Source: Lentisphaeria bacterium (GTDB lineage Bacteria; Verrucomicrobiota; Lentisphaeria; Victivallales; UBA1829). Taken from it: DNA of 38,809 bases. Positions 28,074-36,674 of the stretch are shown here, piece after piece. The stretch spans positions 1 through 38,809 of the forward strand of contig JAFTJI010000189.1 in assembly GCA_017456495.1 (NCBI GenBank). The letters are read 5' to 3'. The notes under the pieces are model-generated. The model was not told the origin of the DNA, ran no database searches, and worked only from the letters and a program-made list of their open reading frames with translations. The position numbers were made by a program, and so were the translations under genes. The number at the start of each line of letters is the position of its first letter. Positions within the stretch are counted from its first letter, which is position 1.

Positions 28074-29371
28074 TTGCTCATCCTCCCGTTCAGAGTTTCA
28101 GAAATTTCACGGAACAACGCTGTCACGCCGGAATACCCGAAAGGCTGCGCCTCGCCGTTCCAGCGGATTCCTGGAACTGACGGATGGTAGTACATGGCAT
28201 CCTGTCCGATGACAAAATCAGGGTGATCCTCCTCTTTATAGGAGATCATGGACGGTGAAAGATTGGAGTAAATCTTCGTTTCCGGGCTGAGTTCAGCGAT
28301 CCGGCGCACATAAACAAAATTTCCGCTGCCGATGGTGCCGAAAATCTCTTTCACAGAAAAACCGTACCGCAGCAGAGCCAGAGAAAGTTCAAAAGGATCG
28401 GCATTGCTCCATTCTCCGACAGAAAAACTCAACGTGCCATGCTGTTTCAGACAGGTTTTTACAGCATTTTCTGCTTCGGTATAGTATGCAGAATCATCGA
28501 ACTGCAATCCGGCTGACTGTGCCAGCAAACGATACTGATTCCGGATCTTTTCGATCTGATAGACACGGGTCAATTCGATGAACGGGATCTCCAGCCGCTG
28601 TTCCAGGTCAAGAGCCGCATAGCGGGCTTCCGGATTCAGAACCAGATTAAAGTTCGCCTCGGACATTTTTTCATATTCTGCGAAATCCTGACAGCGGGAA
28701 ATCTCCCGGATATTCTTCAAACCGCCCTGACGGAGCAGATCATAAAGTTCACTGTCATCACGCAGGGGAGAAAAATATCCCAGCAGGTTCACGGATTCCG
28801 GCTTTTTCGTCTGTTTTTTCAACAGGGAATAAACGCTTTTTCTGACGGAGGTCATGGGCGGAACTCTGCCCTCACGGGTAAGCGCGTACATGTAGCAGGG
28901 CACGACCGGAACCCCAGCGGCATCAGAAGCCTTCCGGCACACACGGTCCATATCAGTTCCAAGCAAAGCATCTACGCAGGTGATGCAGATCATCACGGCA
29001 CTGGGGAACGTTTCACAGGAATTGCAAACTTCCTTGACTGCCTCCGGGATCCGCATGAGATGCCGCCCGGTGACAATATCCGTATCATCAAGAAGCAGAT
29101 AGAAAAAGCGGTCGGCATACGCTCCATCGGTTCCGAGTGCGGAGGTATTTCTTCCGCAGCAGCGGGGGGCGACCAGAAGCATAACGGAGCCGGGAACCGC
29201 CAGACCTGCGCGTTTTACGCCGAACCCCTGCGCGCCGGGAGAATTGAACGCCAGAGTCGCAGGAGAACTGTAGATCAGATGGGATGCAGAAATCAGCTCC
29301 GACGGGATCCGGTCACGTCCCAATGCTGACAGCTCCTTTGCTGTGATAAAATATGCACTCTTTCCCATCAT
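28070..29371 (-). CDS. Nitrogenase component 1-like protein, D-type, second set (D2)
   Basis: A 433-aa protein of the nitrogenase component 1 superfamily. VAPRCCGRNTSALG (Cys71, Cys72) leading to L-L-L-D-D-T-D-I-V-T-G corresponds to NifD Cys88. ICITCVDALLGTD (Cys129, Cys132) corresponds to the NifD Cys154 region. No counterpart of NifD Cys62 is evident. By manual alignment the FeMo-cofactor ligand Cys275 is Asn246 and the ligand His442 is Phe411 (PFGYSG), so FeMo-co cannot be bound in the usual way. The start overlaps the H2 stop (TAATG). Confidence 0.85.
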   Translation of the reverse strand: MMGKSAYFITAKELSALGRDRIPSELISASHLIYSSPATLAFNSPGAQGFGVKRAGLAVPGSVMLLVAPRCCGRNTSALGTDGAYADRFFYLLLDDTDIVTGRHLMRIPEAVKEVCNSCETFPSAVMICITCVDALLGTDMDRVCRKASDAAGVPVVPCYMYALTREGRVPPMTSVRKSVYSLLKKQTKKPESVNLLGYFSPLRDDSELYDLLRQGGLKNIREISRCQDFAEYEKMSEANFNLVLNPEARYAALDLEQRLEIPFIELTRVYQIEKIRNQYRLLAQSAGLQFDDSAYYTEAENAVKTCLKQHGTLSFSVGEWSNADPFELSLALLRYGFSVKEIFGTIGSGNFVYVRRIAELSPETKIYSNLSPSMISYKEEDHPDFVIGQDAMYYHPSVPGIRWNGEAQPFGYSGVTALFREISETLNGRMSK

Positions 29372-30126
29372 TATTTTTCCTCTTGCAGAAATTTCTGAGC
29401 CAGGGCAAGGAACTGCTGACTGACAGGCAATTCCGGTGCGCCTTCCACAATGGTTTTCCCCTGATCTTCCCAGTGAATGATATCGTTGCTCCGGGGGATA
29501 TCTGCCACGATTTCCAAACCGTTTGCCTCAGCAAAAGCACGGACTTTCTCTTCCTCTTTTTCCACACTCCGGCGGTTCATCACAAGACCGAACACTTTGG
29601 CATAAGCACGATCTGCAAAATTCTGAACCGCACTGTTGATATTGTTTGCTGCATAAAGAGCCATTTTTTCCCCGGAAGTAACGATCAGGACATGATCGGC
29701 ATAATTTTCCCGGATAGGCGCAGCAAAACCGCCGCAGACGACGTCACCAAGCACATCGTAAAGCACAACATCCGGCTGATAAGTCTCAAACAGTTTCAAA
29801 TCTTCCAGCAGGCTGAATGTTGTGATGATCCCCCGTCCGGCACAGCCGAGTCCGGGAGTCGGACCGCCGGTTTCAATACAGAGGATCCCGCCAAATCCTT
29901 CTTTGGCAATGTCGGAGATCTGTTCCGGTTCTTTATCGTACTCCCGCAGATAATTCATAACAGGCATCACCGGATCGCCGTTCAGCAGATTGATGGTGGA
30001 GTCTGCCTTCGGGTCGCAGCCGATCTGGATCACTTTTTTTCCAAGTCTGGCAAATGCCGCCGCAAGATTGGAGGTCACAGTGGATTTGCCGATCCCGCCT
30101 TTTCCGTAAATCGCTATTTTGATCAT
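29371..30126 (-). CDS. NifH-like iron protein, second set (H2)
   Basis: A 251-aa P-loop ATPase of the NifH/BchL/CfbC family. The nucleotide loop is [10 protein letters not shown] (residues 7-16). Cys95 (GLGCAGRG) and Cys131 (DVVCGGF) are the two ligands per monomer that bridge one [4Fe-4S] cluster in the dimer, and the Arg after Cys95 is conserved. Such proteins deliver low-potential electrons to a component 1 partner with ATP hydrolysis. It lies between K1 and D2 with overlaps at both ends and is a clear paralogue of H1. Confidence 0.93.
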   Translation of the reverse strand: MIKIAIYGKGGIGKSTVTSNLAAAFARLGKKVIQIGCDPKADSTINLLNGDPVMPVMNYLREYDKEPEQISDIAKEGFGGILCIETGGPTPGLGCAGRGIITTFSLLEDLKLFETYQPDVVLYDVLGDVVCGGFAAPIRENYADHVLIVTSGEKMALYAANNINSAVQNFADRAYAKVFGLVMNRRSVEKEEEKVRAFAEANGLEIVADIPRSNDIIHWEDQGKTIVEGAPELPVSQQFLALAQKFLQEEK

Positions 30127-31262
30127 AATGAAAACATCTCCCGTTTGAGTTCACGGCAAACAAAGTTTCTGATTTCCCCTGAAAAGCATCTGCCGGAAAA
30201 TGCTTCGTGAGGATGCCGGATAAATATTGTCCCGCGCGGACAAACCGGCTCGAATAAAGGATCGGCAAAGACAACATCCGCTTCTGCAAATGCCGCCGCC
30301 ATGGAGTCTTCACAATCTATCAGGCTGTCACAATCCGCAAGAATTGACGGCTGTAATGCCTGAGGACATAACACCCTGACAGACAAACCACAGTCGGTTT
30401 CCAATGCCGCCGCGAAAGAAGAAGCCGTCACGCTTTCCCCGACGACTGCGACCTTTTTCGTTCCGGTTCTTGCAGCATGCGGAGACTGACAGATGCCTGT
30501 TTTCTCTGCAAGTTCCAATGCGTTCAAAAGCTGAGCAGAAAATGATTTACCGTAAGGCACTCCGCTTACCCATGGTGCGCCGAACCGTTTTTTCAGATAC
30601 TCCGCTGCAGCCAGTCCGCAGGAGGAGATCACAAGGTTTACACTTGCTTTCCCGGCTCGAGATATCTCTTCCGGAGAACTCCCCATTGCCATACAGGAGA
30701 CGACTTGATATCCATTATCTTTCAGCCAGCTCCGAATAGATCCAACAGAACCGTTCAATGAAAAATCAAGAGGCGTTGCGCCGATGATATTCACGGATTT
30801 TTTCTCTTTCGGAACTTCTATGCAGAACCGTTTCAGGTAAGCGCAGAGAGCTTGAGAAGCTCCGTTCAGATAGCTGTTCATTCCGTTCGTGTGAAGCCCG
30901 AAAACAGGTAGACCGGTCTTCTGCTCCAGTTCTGTTGCCAGGGCATCAAAATCAGTTCCGATCATCATAGGCATCGGAGAACCGCAAAGGGCAAGAAAAC
31001 GGGGTTTCATCTCTTCTGCGGCACGGACGATATCATCCACCAGACGGGCATCATTCCCCAAAATGGCATCGGTCTCGGTCAACGCGGAAATATAGATCAT
31101 GCTGTCATGCTGATACCAGCGTGGTTCATCATGAGTGGAATAGGTGGAATTGCACCCGGAGGCATCGTGAACGATGGTCATGCCGCCAAGTTCATACAGC
31201 ATAGAACAAACGCCTGCCGTATCTGAAGCATAAATTGAAATGATCCTTGCAGTCTGTTTCAT
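30123..31262 (-). CDS. Nitrogenase component 1-like protein, K-type, first set (K1)
   Basis: A 379-aa protein. [19 protein letters not shown] (Cys37) and [15 protein letters not shown] (Cys93) match the NifK Cys95 and Cys153 regions, so two cluster-ligand positions are kept. Cys19 may be a third. The protein is recognisably related to K2 over its length (ELGGM-x-[15 protein letters not shown]). The four-base overlaps with D1 and H2 imply equal production with them. Homologues of this type occur in gut anaerobes as unassigned nitrogenase-like proteins; that statement comes from memory of the family, not from a search. Confidence 0.85.
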   Translation of the reverse strand: MKQTARIISIYASDTAGVCSMLYELGGMTIVHDASGCNSTYSTHDEPRWYQHDSMIYISALTETDAILGNDARLVDDIVRAAEEMKPRFLALCGSPMPMMIGTDFDALATELEQKTGLPVFGLHTNGMNSYLNGASQALCAYLKRFCIEVPKEKKSVNIIGATPLDFSLNGSVGSIRSWLKDNGYQVVSCMAMGSSPEEISRAGKASVNLVISSCGLAAAEYLKKRFGAPWVSGVPYGKSFSAQLLNALELAEKTGICQSPHAARTGTKKVAVVGESVTASSFAAALETDCGLSVRVLCPQALQPSILADCDSLIDCEDSMAAAFAEADVVFADPLFEPVCPRGTIFIRHPHEAFSGRCFSGEIRNFVCRELKREMFSL

Positions 31263-32596
31263 AATAAGCAGCTCTCACAACCAAGCCCCTTGAGCTTGAT
31301 GACTTCCGGTGTATTTTTTTCATTCTGGAACGCTTCGATCATCCATTCGCACATGCGGACGATCCCTTCAAAGCCGTGAGCTCCGCCCCCGGCAACAATA
31401 TTCACAAATTTTCCTGTACCGCTGAAATATGCGGCTTTCTGACCAATGGCAAGAATCGGTTCCTCTGTACGGATCCCCTTGCCGGAAAAACGCATCTTCA
31501 CATGAACCGTTGCAGTCAGGATCAGTTCCGGAAAATTGGCTTTCAGATATTCAAAATCTTCTTTCTCTTCGCCAATGAACACGTCGGCATAAACCCGTTT
31601 GACATTGAAGCCGTGTTCCAGCAGAAGACGCGCCAATCCTAAAGGACGGGGCGTTGAAGTATAATCAATCTCTATCGCCATATCGCCAATAACTGATTTT
31701 GCGTTTGCCAATGCTTCTTCTGCTTTTTTGATCTGTTCTTCGGGATCAACGGACGGCAATCCGAGCAGGTCAATCAATTTTTTCTGATTTCCGGCATTTT
31801 CTGCATAAGAATAACTGATCGGGAAATAGAAGAATTTCCGGTTCATCCGTTTTGCCAGATGTTCCGCGCCAGCCTTTGCCGGAGGATAAGTGGCAATCAT
31901 CAGAGAACTCTCCCCTATTTTCCTGTATTCTTCATAATCCTTGCAGAGAGTAATGTCATACAGTTGCAGCCCATTATTTTTCAGCGTATTGCACAAAAAA
32001 CTTTCCGGATCTGCCGGACGGTCATTTCCGAGGATCGCAACAGCAGTTTTATTTTCCGGAAGAGGCTTCAGGGGCGCAAACAACTGCTGCCGCATCAACT
32101 GATCGGGAGTCAAACCGCTTTTCCGCATGGTTGGGTGCATGTAACAATCAATGAAATCAATCTGCGGAAAACGTTCCTGCAGATGTTCCAGAACGATTGT
32201 AAAATCGAACCCGGCGAAGAGATGCACACAGCTGATGAACAGCAGAACTGCTTTCGGTTTCCCGGGCATCTGTTCCAGAATATGAGCGCAGCTCTCTTCC
32301 AGATCAGATTCCATTTTTCCGGAGAAAAGATCATTTTCTTCCAGAGAAACCCACGACATCCGGTTCATGGCGTTCATTTCGGCAGCAGTCAGGATCACGC
32401 CCCGCAAACAGCCTCTGGCACAGGCAAAAATCTGATGGGATTCCGGGATCAGCATTCCGGTATGAACGATGTTCCAGGGACCACGCGCCGGAGCACTGAA
32501 CTCCAGGCCAGTCTCGAATGGAGATGGAAAAACAGCATCTTTGATTTTGATTTCTGCACCGGACATATCCTGATGCGGAGTCAGTTTTTTCAGCAT
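31259..32596 (-). CDS. Nitrogenase component 1-like protein, D-type, first set (D1)
   Basis: A 445-aa protein. [14 protein letters not shown] (Cys59, Cys63) followed by [10 protein letters not shown] matches the NifD Cys88 region, and [13 protein letters not shown] (Cys123) matches NifD Cys154. Near the C-terminus GAHGFEG (His407) falls where NifD has the FeMo-co ligand His442, but the Cys275 position is Thr236. The protein ends in an extra C-E-S-C-L-L (Cys440, Cys443), a possible additional metal or thiol site. GGAGG lies 6 nt before the start, which overlaps H1 by 7 nt. Confidence 0.85.
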   Translation of the reverse strand: MLKKLTPHQDMSGAEIKIKDAVFPSPFETGLEFSAPARGPWNIVHTGMLIPESHQIFACARGCLRGVILTAAEMNAMNRMSWVSLEENDLFSGKMESDLEESCAHILEQMPGKPKAVLLFISCVHLFAGFDFTIVLEHLQERFPQIDFIDCYMHPTMRKSGLTPDQLMRQQLFAPLKPLPENKTAVAILGNDRPADPESFLCNTLKNNGLQLYDITLCKDYEEYRKIGESSLMIATYPPAKAGAEHLAKRMNRKFFYFPISYSYAENAGNQKKLIDLLGLPSVDPEEQIKKAEEALANAKSVIGDMAIEIDYTSTPRPLGLARLLLEHGFNVKRVYADVFIGEEKEDFEYLKANFPELILTATVHVKMRFSGKGIRTEEPILAIGQKAAYFSGTGKFVNIVAGGGAHGFEGIVRMCEWMIEAFQNEKNTPEVIKLKGLGCESCLL

Positions 32597-33351
32597 GAAG
32601 AACCTCCTTTTTTCAAGAGGGTTTCAGCCAGAAGCTCAAACTGTTTTGCAACGGGAGAATCAGGGAAAGCGTTCACTACAGTCTTTCCCATTTTTTCCGC
32701 TTGCCGGATCTCGTTGCTCAAAGAAATATCACCGGCGATCTCTGTATGAAAATTCTCTGCCAAAGCACGGACATTCTCATCTTCGCCTTCTACATTTTTC
32801 CGGTTCAGAATCAAACCGCCCAGCGGAGCATAGCCGCGCCCGCGGAAATTTTCCACAGCCATGGCAATATTGGCAGCGGCATAGATCGACATTTTTTCGC
32901 CGGAAGTCAGGATATAAACCTGATCGGCATATCCACGGCGCATGGGCATAGTGAACCCGCCGCAGACCACATCCCCCAGAACATCGTAAAGAACGACATC
33001 CGGTTTGTAAACATCGTACGCCCCTTTCTGTTCCAGTTTTTCCAGTGCGGCAATGATCCCGCGTCCGGCACAGCCGAGTCCGGGAACCGGACCGCCCGCT
33101 TCCACACAGAGAACACCGCCGTCGCCAACGTGAACCATATCCTCAAGAGAGAAATTATCATTCCGTTCGCGGATCAGATCAAGGACAGCAGGAATCCCGG
33201 TTCCGTTATGAAGCGCGGAAGTGGAATCTGCTTTCGGATCGCATCCGATCTGCATGACACGAAGCCCCTTTGCGGCAAAGACAGAAGAAAGATTTGAGAC
33301 GGTTGTGGATTTTCCGATACCGCCTTTTCCGTAAAAAGTGAGTTTCAGCAT
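32590..33351 (-). CDS. NifH-like iron protein, first set (H1)
   Basis: A 253-aa member of the NifH/BchL/CfbC family. [10 protein letters not shown] (residues 7-16) is the P-loop; Cys94 (GLGCAGRG) and Cys130 (DVVCGGF) are the cluster ligands. Start 33351 ([11 protein letters not shown]) is chosen over an in-frame ATG at 33393 because all family members begin directly with this strand and AAGG lies 9 nt upstream. It opens the tightly overlapping block of ten genes that ends with hypE, and it follows the TM1266-type gene after a 164-nt gap. Confidence 0.93.
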   Translation of the reverse strand: MLKLTFYGKGGIGKSTTVSNLSSVFAAKGLRVMQIGCDPKADSTSALHNGTGIPAVLDLIRERNDNFSLEDMVHVGDGGVLCVEAGGPVPGLGCAGRGIIAALEKLEQKGAYDVYKPDVVLYDVLGDVVCGGFTMPMRRGYADQVYILTSGEKMSIYAAANIAMAVENFRGRGYAPLGGLILNRKNVEGEDENVRALAENFHTEIAGDISLSNEIRQAEKMGKTVVNAFPDSPVAKQFELLAETLLKKGGSSC

Positions 33352-33515
33352 AGTCAGGAACCTTTCTTTCCGGCTCCTGTGCCAAAAGTACAAAGAACGA
33401 TCTTTGAGATCTTCCGCCGCAACAAAAGTTTTGACGTCAGGAGCAATATTTCTGTAAATTTTTCAGGCTCACCGGGAGAGCTTCGGAAAGGTCTTCCGGA
33501 AAGGCTGAACGATTC
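33352..33515 (-). other. 164-nt gap between the TM1266-type gene and H1
   Basis: This is the only real gap inside the minus-strand locus. It holds a short palindrome (GATCTTTGAGATC, close to 33410-33425). I see no convincing promoter or terminator. It could be a processing or attenuation region that separates expression of the small regulator from the enzyme genes. Confidence 0.35.
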
Positions 33516-33761
33516 TTATTTTTCTGCATACACAGCTTTAGCAGTCACTCCGGGAAGCCTGCCGAGTTTTCCGGCAAGAGCATTGATCTTATCCACAGGA
33601 GCATCCAGCACAATACTGATGATATGCGTATTCTTTTCCCGGTAAGGCAGCCCCATTCTTCCAATGATCCATTGATTGAAATCATGAAGGATCCCATTGA
33701 TATCTGCTGCGGAATCTGAACTTTCCAGCAGGATAGCAAGCAATGCAACTCTGTTTTCCAT
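33516..33761 (-). CDS. TM1266-type small ACT-like protein ([FeFe]-hydrogenase system regulator family)
   Basis: An 81-aa protein. It matches the TM1266 family, annotated as putative iron-only hydrogenase system regulator, with a ferredoxin-like fold similar to the NikR ligand domain. The diagnostic segment is IIGRMGLPYREKNTHIISIV, then LDAPVDKINALAGKLGRLPGV. There is no DNA-binding domain, so it probably senses a ligand or metal and works through a partner. GGAG lies 8 nt upstream. It is the first gene after the candidate promoter of the nitrogenase-like/hyp locus. Confidence 0.88.
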   Translation of the reverse strand: MENRVALLAILLESSDSAADINGILHDFNQWIIGRMGLPYREKNTHIISIVLDAPVDKINALAGKLGRLPGVTAKAVYAEK

Positions 33762-33789
33762 AATCTGTTCTCCGTTTTAAGGTGGTTAA

Positions 33790-33835
33790 AGTGCAGTCAG
33801 AAACAAGAAAACATAAATCTCCGGAACACTGCACT
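33790..33835. promoter_or_regulatory. Inverted repeat AGTGCAGT-N30-ACTGCACT in the leader of the minus-strand locus
   Basis: Two perfect 8-bp arms (33790-33797 and 33828-33835) lie just downstream of the -10 box of the candidate promoter, about at the expected start of transcription. They could be operator half-sites or the stem of a leader hairpin. Confidence 0.45.
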
Positions 33836-33836
33836 G

Positions 33837-33867
33837 GTAATATATCATACCTTATTTAATATTACAA
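33837..33867 (-). promoter_or_regulatory. Candidate promoter of the TM1266/nitrogenase-like/hyp locus
   Basis: On the minus strand TTGTAA (33867-33862) and TATATT (33844-33839) are 17 bp apart, and the -10 box continues as TATATTAC. The first start codon is at 33761, giving a leader of about 70 nt. Confidence 0.6.
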
Positions 33868-33932
33868 ACAGAAAATGCTTTTTGTTCCCTGAAAAATTTT
33901 AAAAAAATAAACCGATTTTTTTTATAATCCGC

Positions 33933-33961
33933 TTGAAAATTCACAACTTTGGAGCTATACT
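33933..33961 (+). promoter_or_regulatory. Candidate promoter of the NYN-mla-hemW operon
   Basis: TTGAAA (33933-33938) and TATACT (33956-33961) are 17 bp apart, in the shared context GCTATACTAC. The leader to 34059 is about 90 nt and contains a possible hairpin at 33973-34002 (GGCAATA paired with TATTTGCC, outer CCGG). Confidence 0.55.
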
Positions 33962-34058
33962 ACATCAAAGAGCCGGAAGGCAATATTTCAGTATTTGCCC
34001 GGACTGGCTAAGGAACCTTGGAAACAGCACCATGAAAAGGTCTATTTGGAGAAAAACT

Positions 34059-35057
34059 ATGTATGATTCCCGTTTGTTGAAAGTTGGTATTTTTTACGAT
34101 GGCAATTACTTTTACCATGTAAGCAATTATTATTGCTACGCCCATGAAAGACGTGCCCGTCTGAGTATCTCCGGACTGCATGAATTCATTCGCCGTTATA
34201 TCTCTAAAATCGAAAACACAGATTCCAAATTCTGTCAAATCGTAGATTGCCATTATTTCCGCGGTCGTCTTCCTGCCATGGAAGCAAATGCCCGCCAAAT
34301 CCTGCTCAATGAACGGATGTTTGATGATATCCTCATGAGAGAAGGTGTCGTCACCCACTATCTGCCGGTCACCCGCAGCGGTGAAAAAGGCGTGGATGTC
34401 AGTCTCTCCCTGGAAGTTCTCGAACTTACCATTTACAAGAAATTTGACGTTGTAGTTCTGATTGCAAGCGATGGAGATTATGTTCCCCTCGTCCGCAAAC
34501 TGAACTCTCTCGGAACCAGAGTCATGGTTCTCGGTTGGGATTTTGAATATCTTGATGAAAACGGAAATCCCCGCTATACCGCAACATCCACCAAGATGAT
34601 GAACGAAGTCACTTATCCCGTCCGGATGCACAAAATCATTGACGGTCAGGATCCCCAGTTCGATGAATCAGATGTGAGCTCCATGTTCGTGGCACCATCC
34701 TACCGCGAAGACAAGAGTTTTTATTCTGAAGACGATTTAGGTTTCTACGGAACGACTTCCGCAGCACCGGCAAATCCTCCGCCCGAAGGCCGCTGCACAG
34801 GTCAGATCCTGCAGCTGAAAAACGGTTACGGGTTCCTGGGGACTGATTTCTCCAATAAAAATCTTTTCTTCTTCTGGGAAGATTTGGAAGGTCTGGACTT
34901 CAACGAGCTGGTCCTCGGAGAACATCTTGAATTCGAGTTCGGTACCAATGAACGCGGGGAATGTGCAAGACATATTACCCGTCCCGGCTGCTATCCTCCC
35001 CCGGCTCCCGCTCCGGCTGAAGAGTCCGTAAAACAGGATGAACAGTCTGAACTCTGA
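34059..35057 (+). CDS. NYN (LabA/PIN-like) nuclease domain fused to a cold-shock-like domain
   Basis: A 332-aa protein. Residues about 8-205 are an NYN/LabA domain: VGIFYDGNYF with the first metal-binding Asp, GEKGVDVSLSLEVLELT with the second, and IASDGDYVPLVRKLNSLG with the third. A linker follows. Residues about 245-310 look like a cold-shock beta-barrel, with GRCTGQILQLKNGYGFLGTD (RNP1-like G-Y-G-F) and NLFFFWEDL (RNP2-like). A proline-rich acidic tail ends the protein. An RNA-binding ribonuclease is the likely role. Start 34059 has GGAG 7 nt upstream; earlier in-frame ATGs lack one. It lies 14 nt before mlaE. Confidence 0.82.
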   Translation: MYDSRLLKVGIFYDGNYFYHVSNYYCYAHERRARLSISGLHEFIRRYISKIENTDSKFCQIVDCHYFRGRLPAMEANARQILLNERMFDDILMREGVVTHYLPVTRSGEKGVDVSLSLEVLELTIYKKFDVVVLIASDGDYVPLVRKLNSLGTRVMVLGWDFEYLDENGNPRYTATSTKMMNEVTYPVRMHKIIDGQDPQFDESDVSSMFVAPSYREDKSFYSEDDLGFYGTTSAAPANPPPEGRCTGQILQLKNGYGFLGTDFSNKNLFFFWEDLEGLDFNELVLGEHLEFEFGTNERGECARHITRPGCYPPPAPAPAEESVKQDEQSEL

Positions 35058-35071
35058 AAGAACAGCATGCC

Positions 35072-35917
35072 ATGCCCGGAAACAAGAAAAGAACTGACCA
35101 GTTTCTTTCTTCAGCCGTCTACTTTATAGAGCAGACCGGGGATGGCGTTTACAGTCTGTTCAGAGATTTCAAAGATCTGATCCGTTTTACCGGAGATGTG
35201 GCGGATGCCATTTGGAACACCATCCGCCATCCCTCCCAGCTCCGCCGCCGGGAAACACTCTATTACATGAACATCTGCGGTCCTGATGCCTTGCCGATCA
35301 GTGTCCTTATCTGCCTCCTCATGGGGTTGATCATCGGATATCAAAGCGCAGTTCAAATGCACAAGTACGGTGCAGATATGTTCCTTGCGCCGTTGGTCGG
35401 CTGTTCCATTGTCCGTGAACTCGGACCTCTGATGATTGCCATTATCGCAACGGGCAGAGCCGGTTCTGCATTCACAGCGGAAATCGCAACAATGAAATCC
35501 ACAGAAGAGATCAATGCCATGCTGACAATGGGCTTCTCACCCTGGAGATTTCTGGTCATCCCGAAACTGTTTTCCATGATGCTGATGGTTCCGATCCTCA
35601 CTTTGATCGGCGATATTGTCGGGATCATCGGCGGAATGCTGGTGGGGGTTTTCGGGCTCGGAATCCCTGCAGAGACATATTATCAGCAGACCGTTGACTG
35701 GGTTGCGCCCAGGTTCTTCCTTGAAAGTATTATCAAAGCTTTTGTCTTTTCCATAATTATCACCTCCATTGCGTGTATGCGCGGCTTTCAGGCGAAAGAC
35801 GATGCTCTTGGTGTCGGAAAAGCAACAACAGCCTCCGTCGTTTCCGGAATCGTTGCTGTAATCGTCTCTGACTTCATGATGGCAAAGATGTTCAACGTTC
35901 TTTTCTATGGTGATTGA
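35072..35917 (+). CDS. mlaE: MlaE family lipid ABC transporter permease
   Basis: A 281-aa membrane protein of the MlaE/DUF140 family with five or six helices. Diagnostic segments are PISVLICLLMGLIIGYQSA, the SIVRELGPLMIAIIATGRAGSAFTAEIATMK stretch (key residues E, G-P, A-G-R) and DDALGVGKATTASVVSG near the end. With MlaF and MlaD it moves phospholipids between the inner and outer membranes, which implies a diderm envelope. It starts 14 nt after the NYN gene and ends 2 nt before mlaF. Confidence 0.94.
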   Translation: MPGNKKRTDQFLSSAVYFIEQTGDGVYSLFRDFKDLIRFTGDVADAIWNTIRHPSQLRRRETLYYMNICGPDALPISVLICLLMGLIIGYQSAVQMHKYGADMFLAPLVGCSIVRELGPLMIAIIATGRAGSAFTAEIATMKSTEEINAMLTMGFSPWRFLVIPKLFSMMLMVPILTLIGDIVGIIGGMLVGVFGLGIPAETYYQQTVDWVAPRFFLESIIKAFVFSIIITSIACMRGFQAKDDALGVGKATTASVVSGIVAVIVSDFMMAKMFNVLFYGD

Positions 35918-35919
35918 AG

Positions 35920-36672
35920 ATGAGCGAACCGGCAATTGAATTAATAAACGTAACCGCCGGCTATGCCGGACATCCCATTCAGAACAACGTTTCGTTCCGT
36001 ATTGAACAGGGGGAGATCGTTGCTCTTCTCGGTGGATCCGGATGCGGAAAAAGCACTATGCTGAAAACGATCATCGGGCTTCTTCCCGTAATCAGCGGAG
36101 ATATCCGGATCGCAGGGGAAAGTCTGGTCAACTGCAACCAGCTCCAAAAAAAGAAAATTCTCAGAAAATTTGGCGTGGCATTTCAGAATGGAGCTCTGTT
36201 CCGGTCTTATACCCTTGCTGAAAATATCGCTTTGCCGCTGCAGGAATATACCGATTATTCTCCGGAGGAGATCAATGAAATCGTGGAAGAAAAACTCCGG
36301 ATCGTCGGATTGGAGGGAGCCGGAAACAAAATGCCGGGTGACCTTTCCGGCGGGATGGTGAAACGCGGAGCCGTGGCACGCGCGCTGGCTTTGAATCCGG
36401 GTATTATTTTTCTGGATGAGCCTTCAGCCGGACTGGATCCGTTGAACTCCGCGAATCTGGATCAGCTGATTCTGAACATCCGGAAAGAGTTCAACTCCAC
36501 GATCATGATCGTAACGCATGAGCTTGACAGTATTTTCACGGTTGCTGACCGTGCTGTGTTTTTAGATTCAAAGGGCGGCGGGATCCTTGCCGAAGGGACA
36601 CCGGCTGAACTCAGGGATTCCTGCGGGAACTCCTTTGTCCATAATTTTCTTAACAGAGGAAAGGTTTCTTAA
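35920..36672 (+). CDS. mlaF: MlaF family ABC transporter ATPase
   Basis: A 250-aa ATPase. Walker A is GGSGCGKST, the Q-loop is VAFQNGALF, the signature is LSGGM followed by V-K-R-G-A-V-A-R-A, Walker B is IIFLDEPSAGLDP and the switch His is in VTHEL. The F-Q-N-G-A-L-F-x-S-x-T segment is typical of MlaF. Start 35920 (MSEPAIEL) is chosen over an in-frame TTG at 35914. It ends 2 nt before the mlaD start. Confidence 0.96.
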   Translation: MSEPAIELINVTAGYAGHPIQNNVSFRIEQGEIVALLGGSGCGKSTMLKTIIGLLPVISGDIRIAGESLVNCNQLQKKKILRKFGVAFQNGALFRSYTLAENIALPLQEYTDYSPEEINEIVEEKLRIVGLEGAGNKMPGDLSGGMVKRGAVARALALNPGIIFLDEPSAGLDPLNSANLDQLILNIRKEFNSTIMIVTHELDSIFTVADRAVFLDSKGGGILAEGTPAELRDSCGNSFVHNFLNRGKVS

Positions 36673-36674
36673 AA

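Noticed and set aside
27027-33351. A true nitrogenase (nifHDK or vnf/anf)
   Set aside because: The FeMo-co Cys ligand is missing in both D proteins, the D and K proteins are short, and no nifB, nifE, nifN or nifV is in the window.
27027-33351. Dark-type protochlorophyllide reductase or F430 synthesis (BchLNB, CfbCD)
   Set aside because: No tetrapyrrole or F430 genes are nearby; hemW lies in a different operon on the other strand, and two HDK sets plus hyp genes do not fit either pathway.
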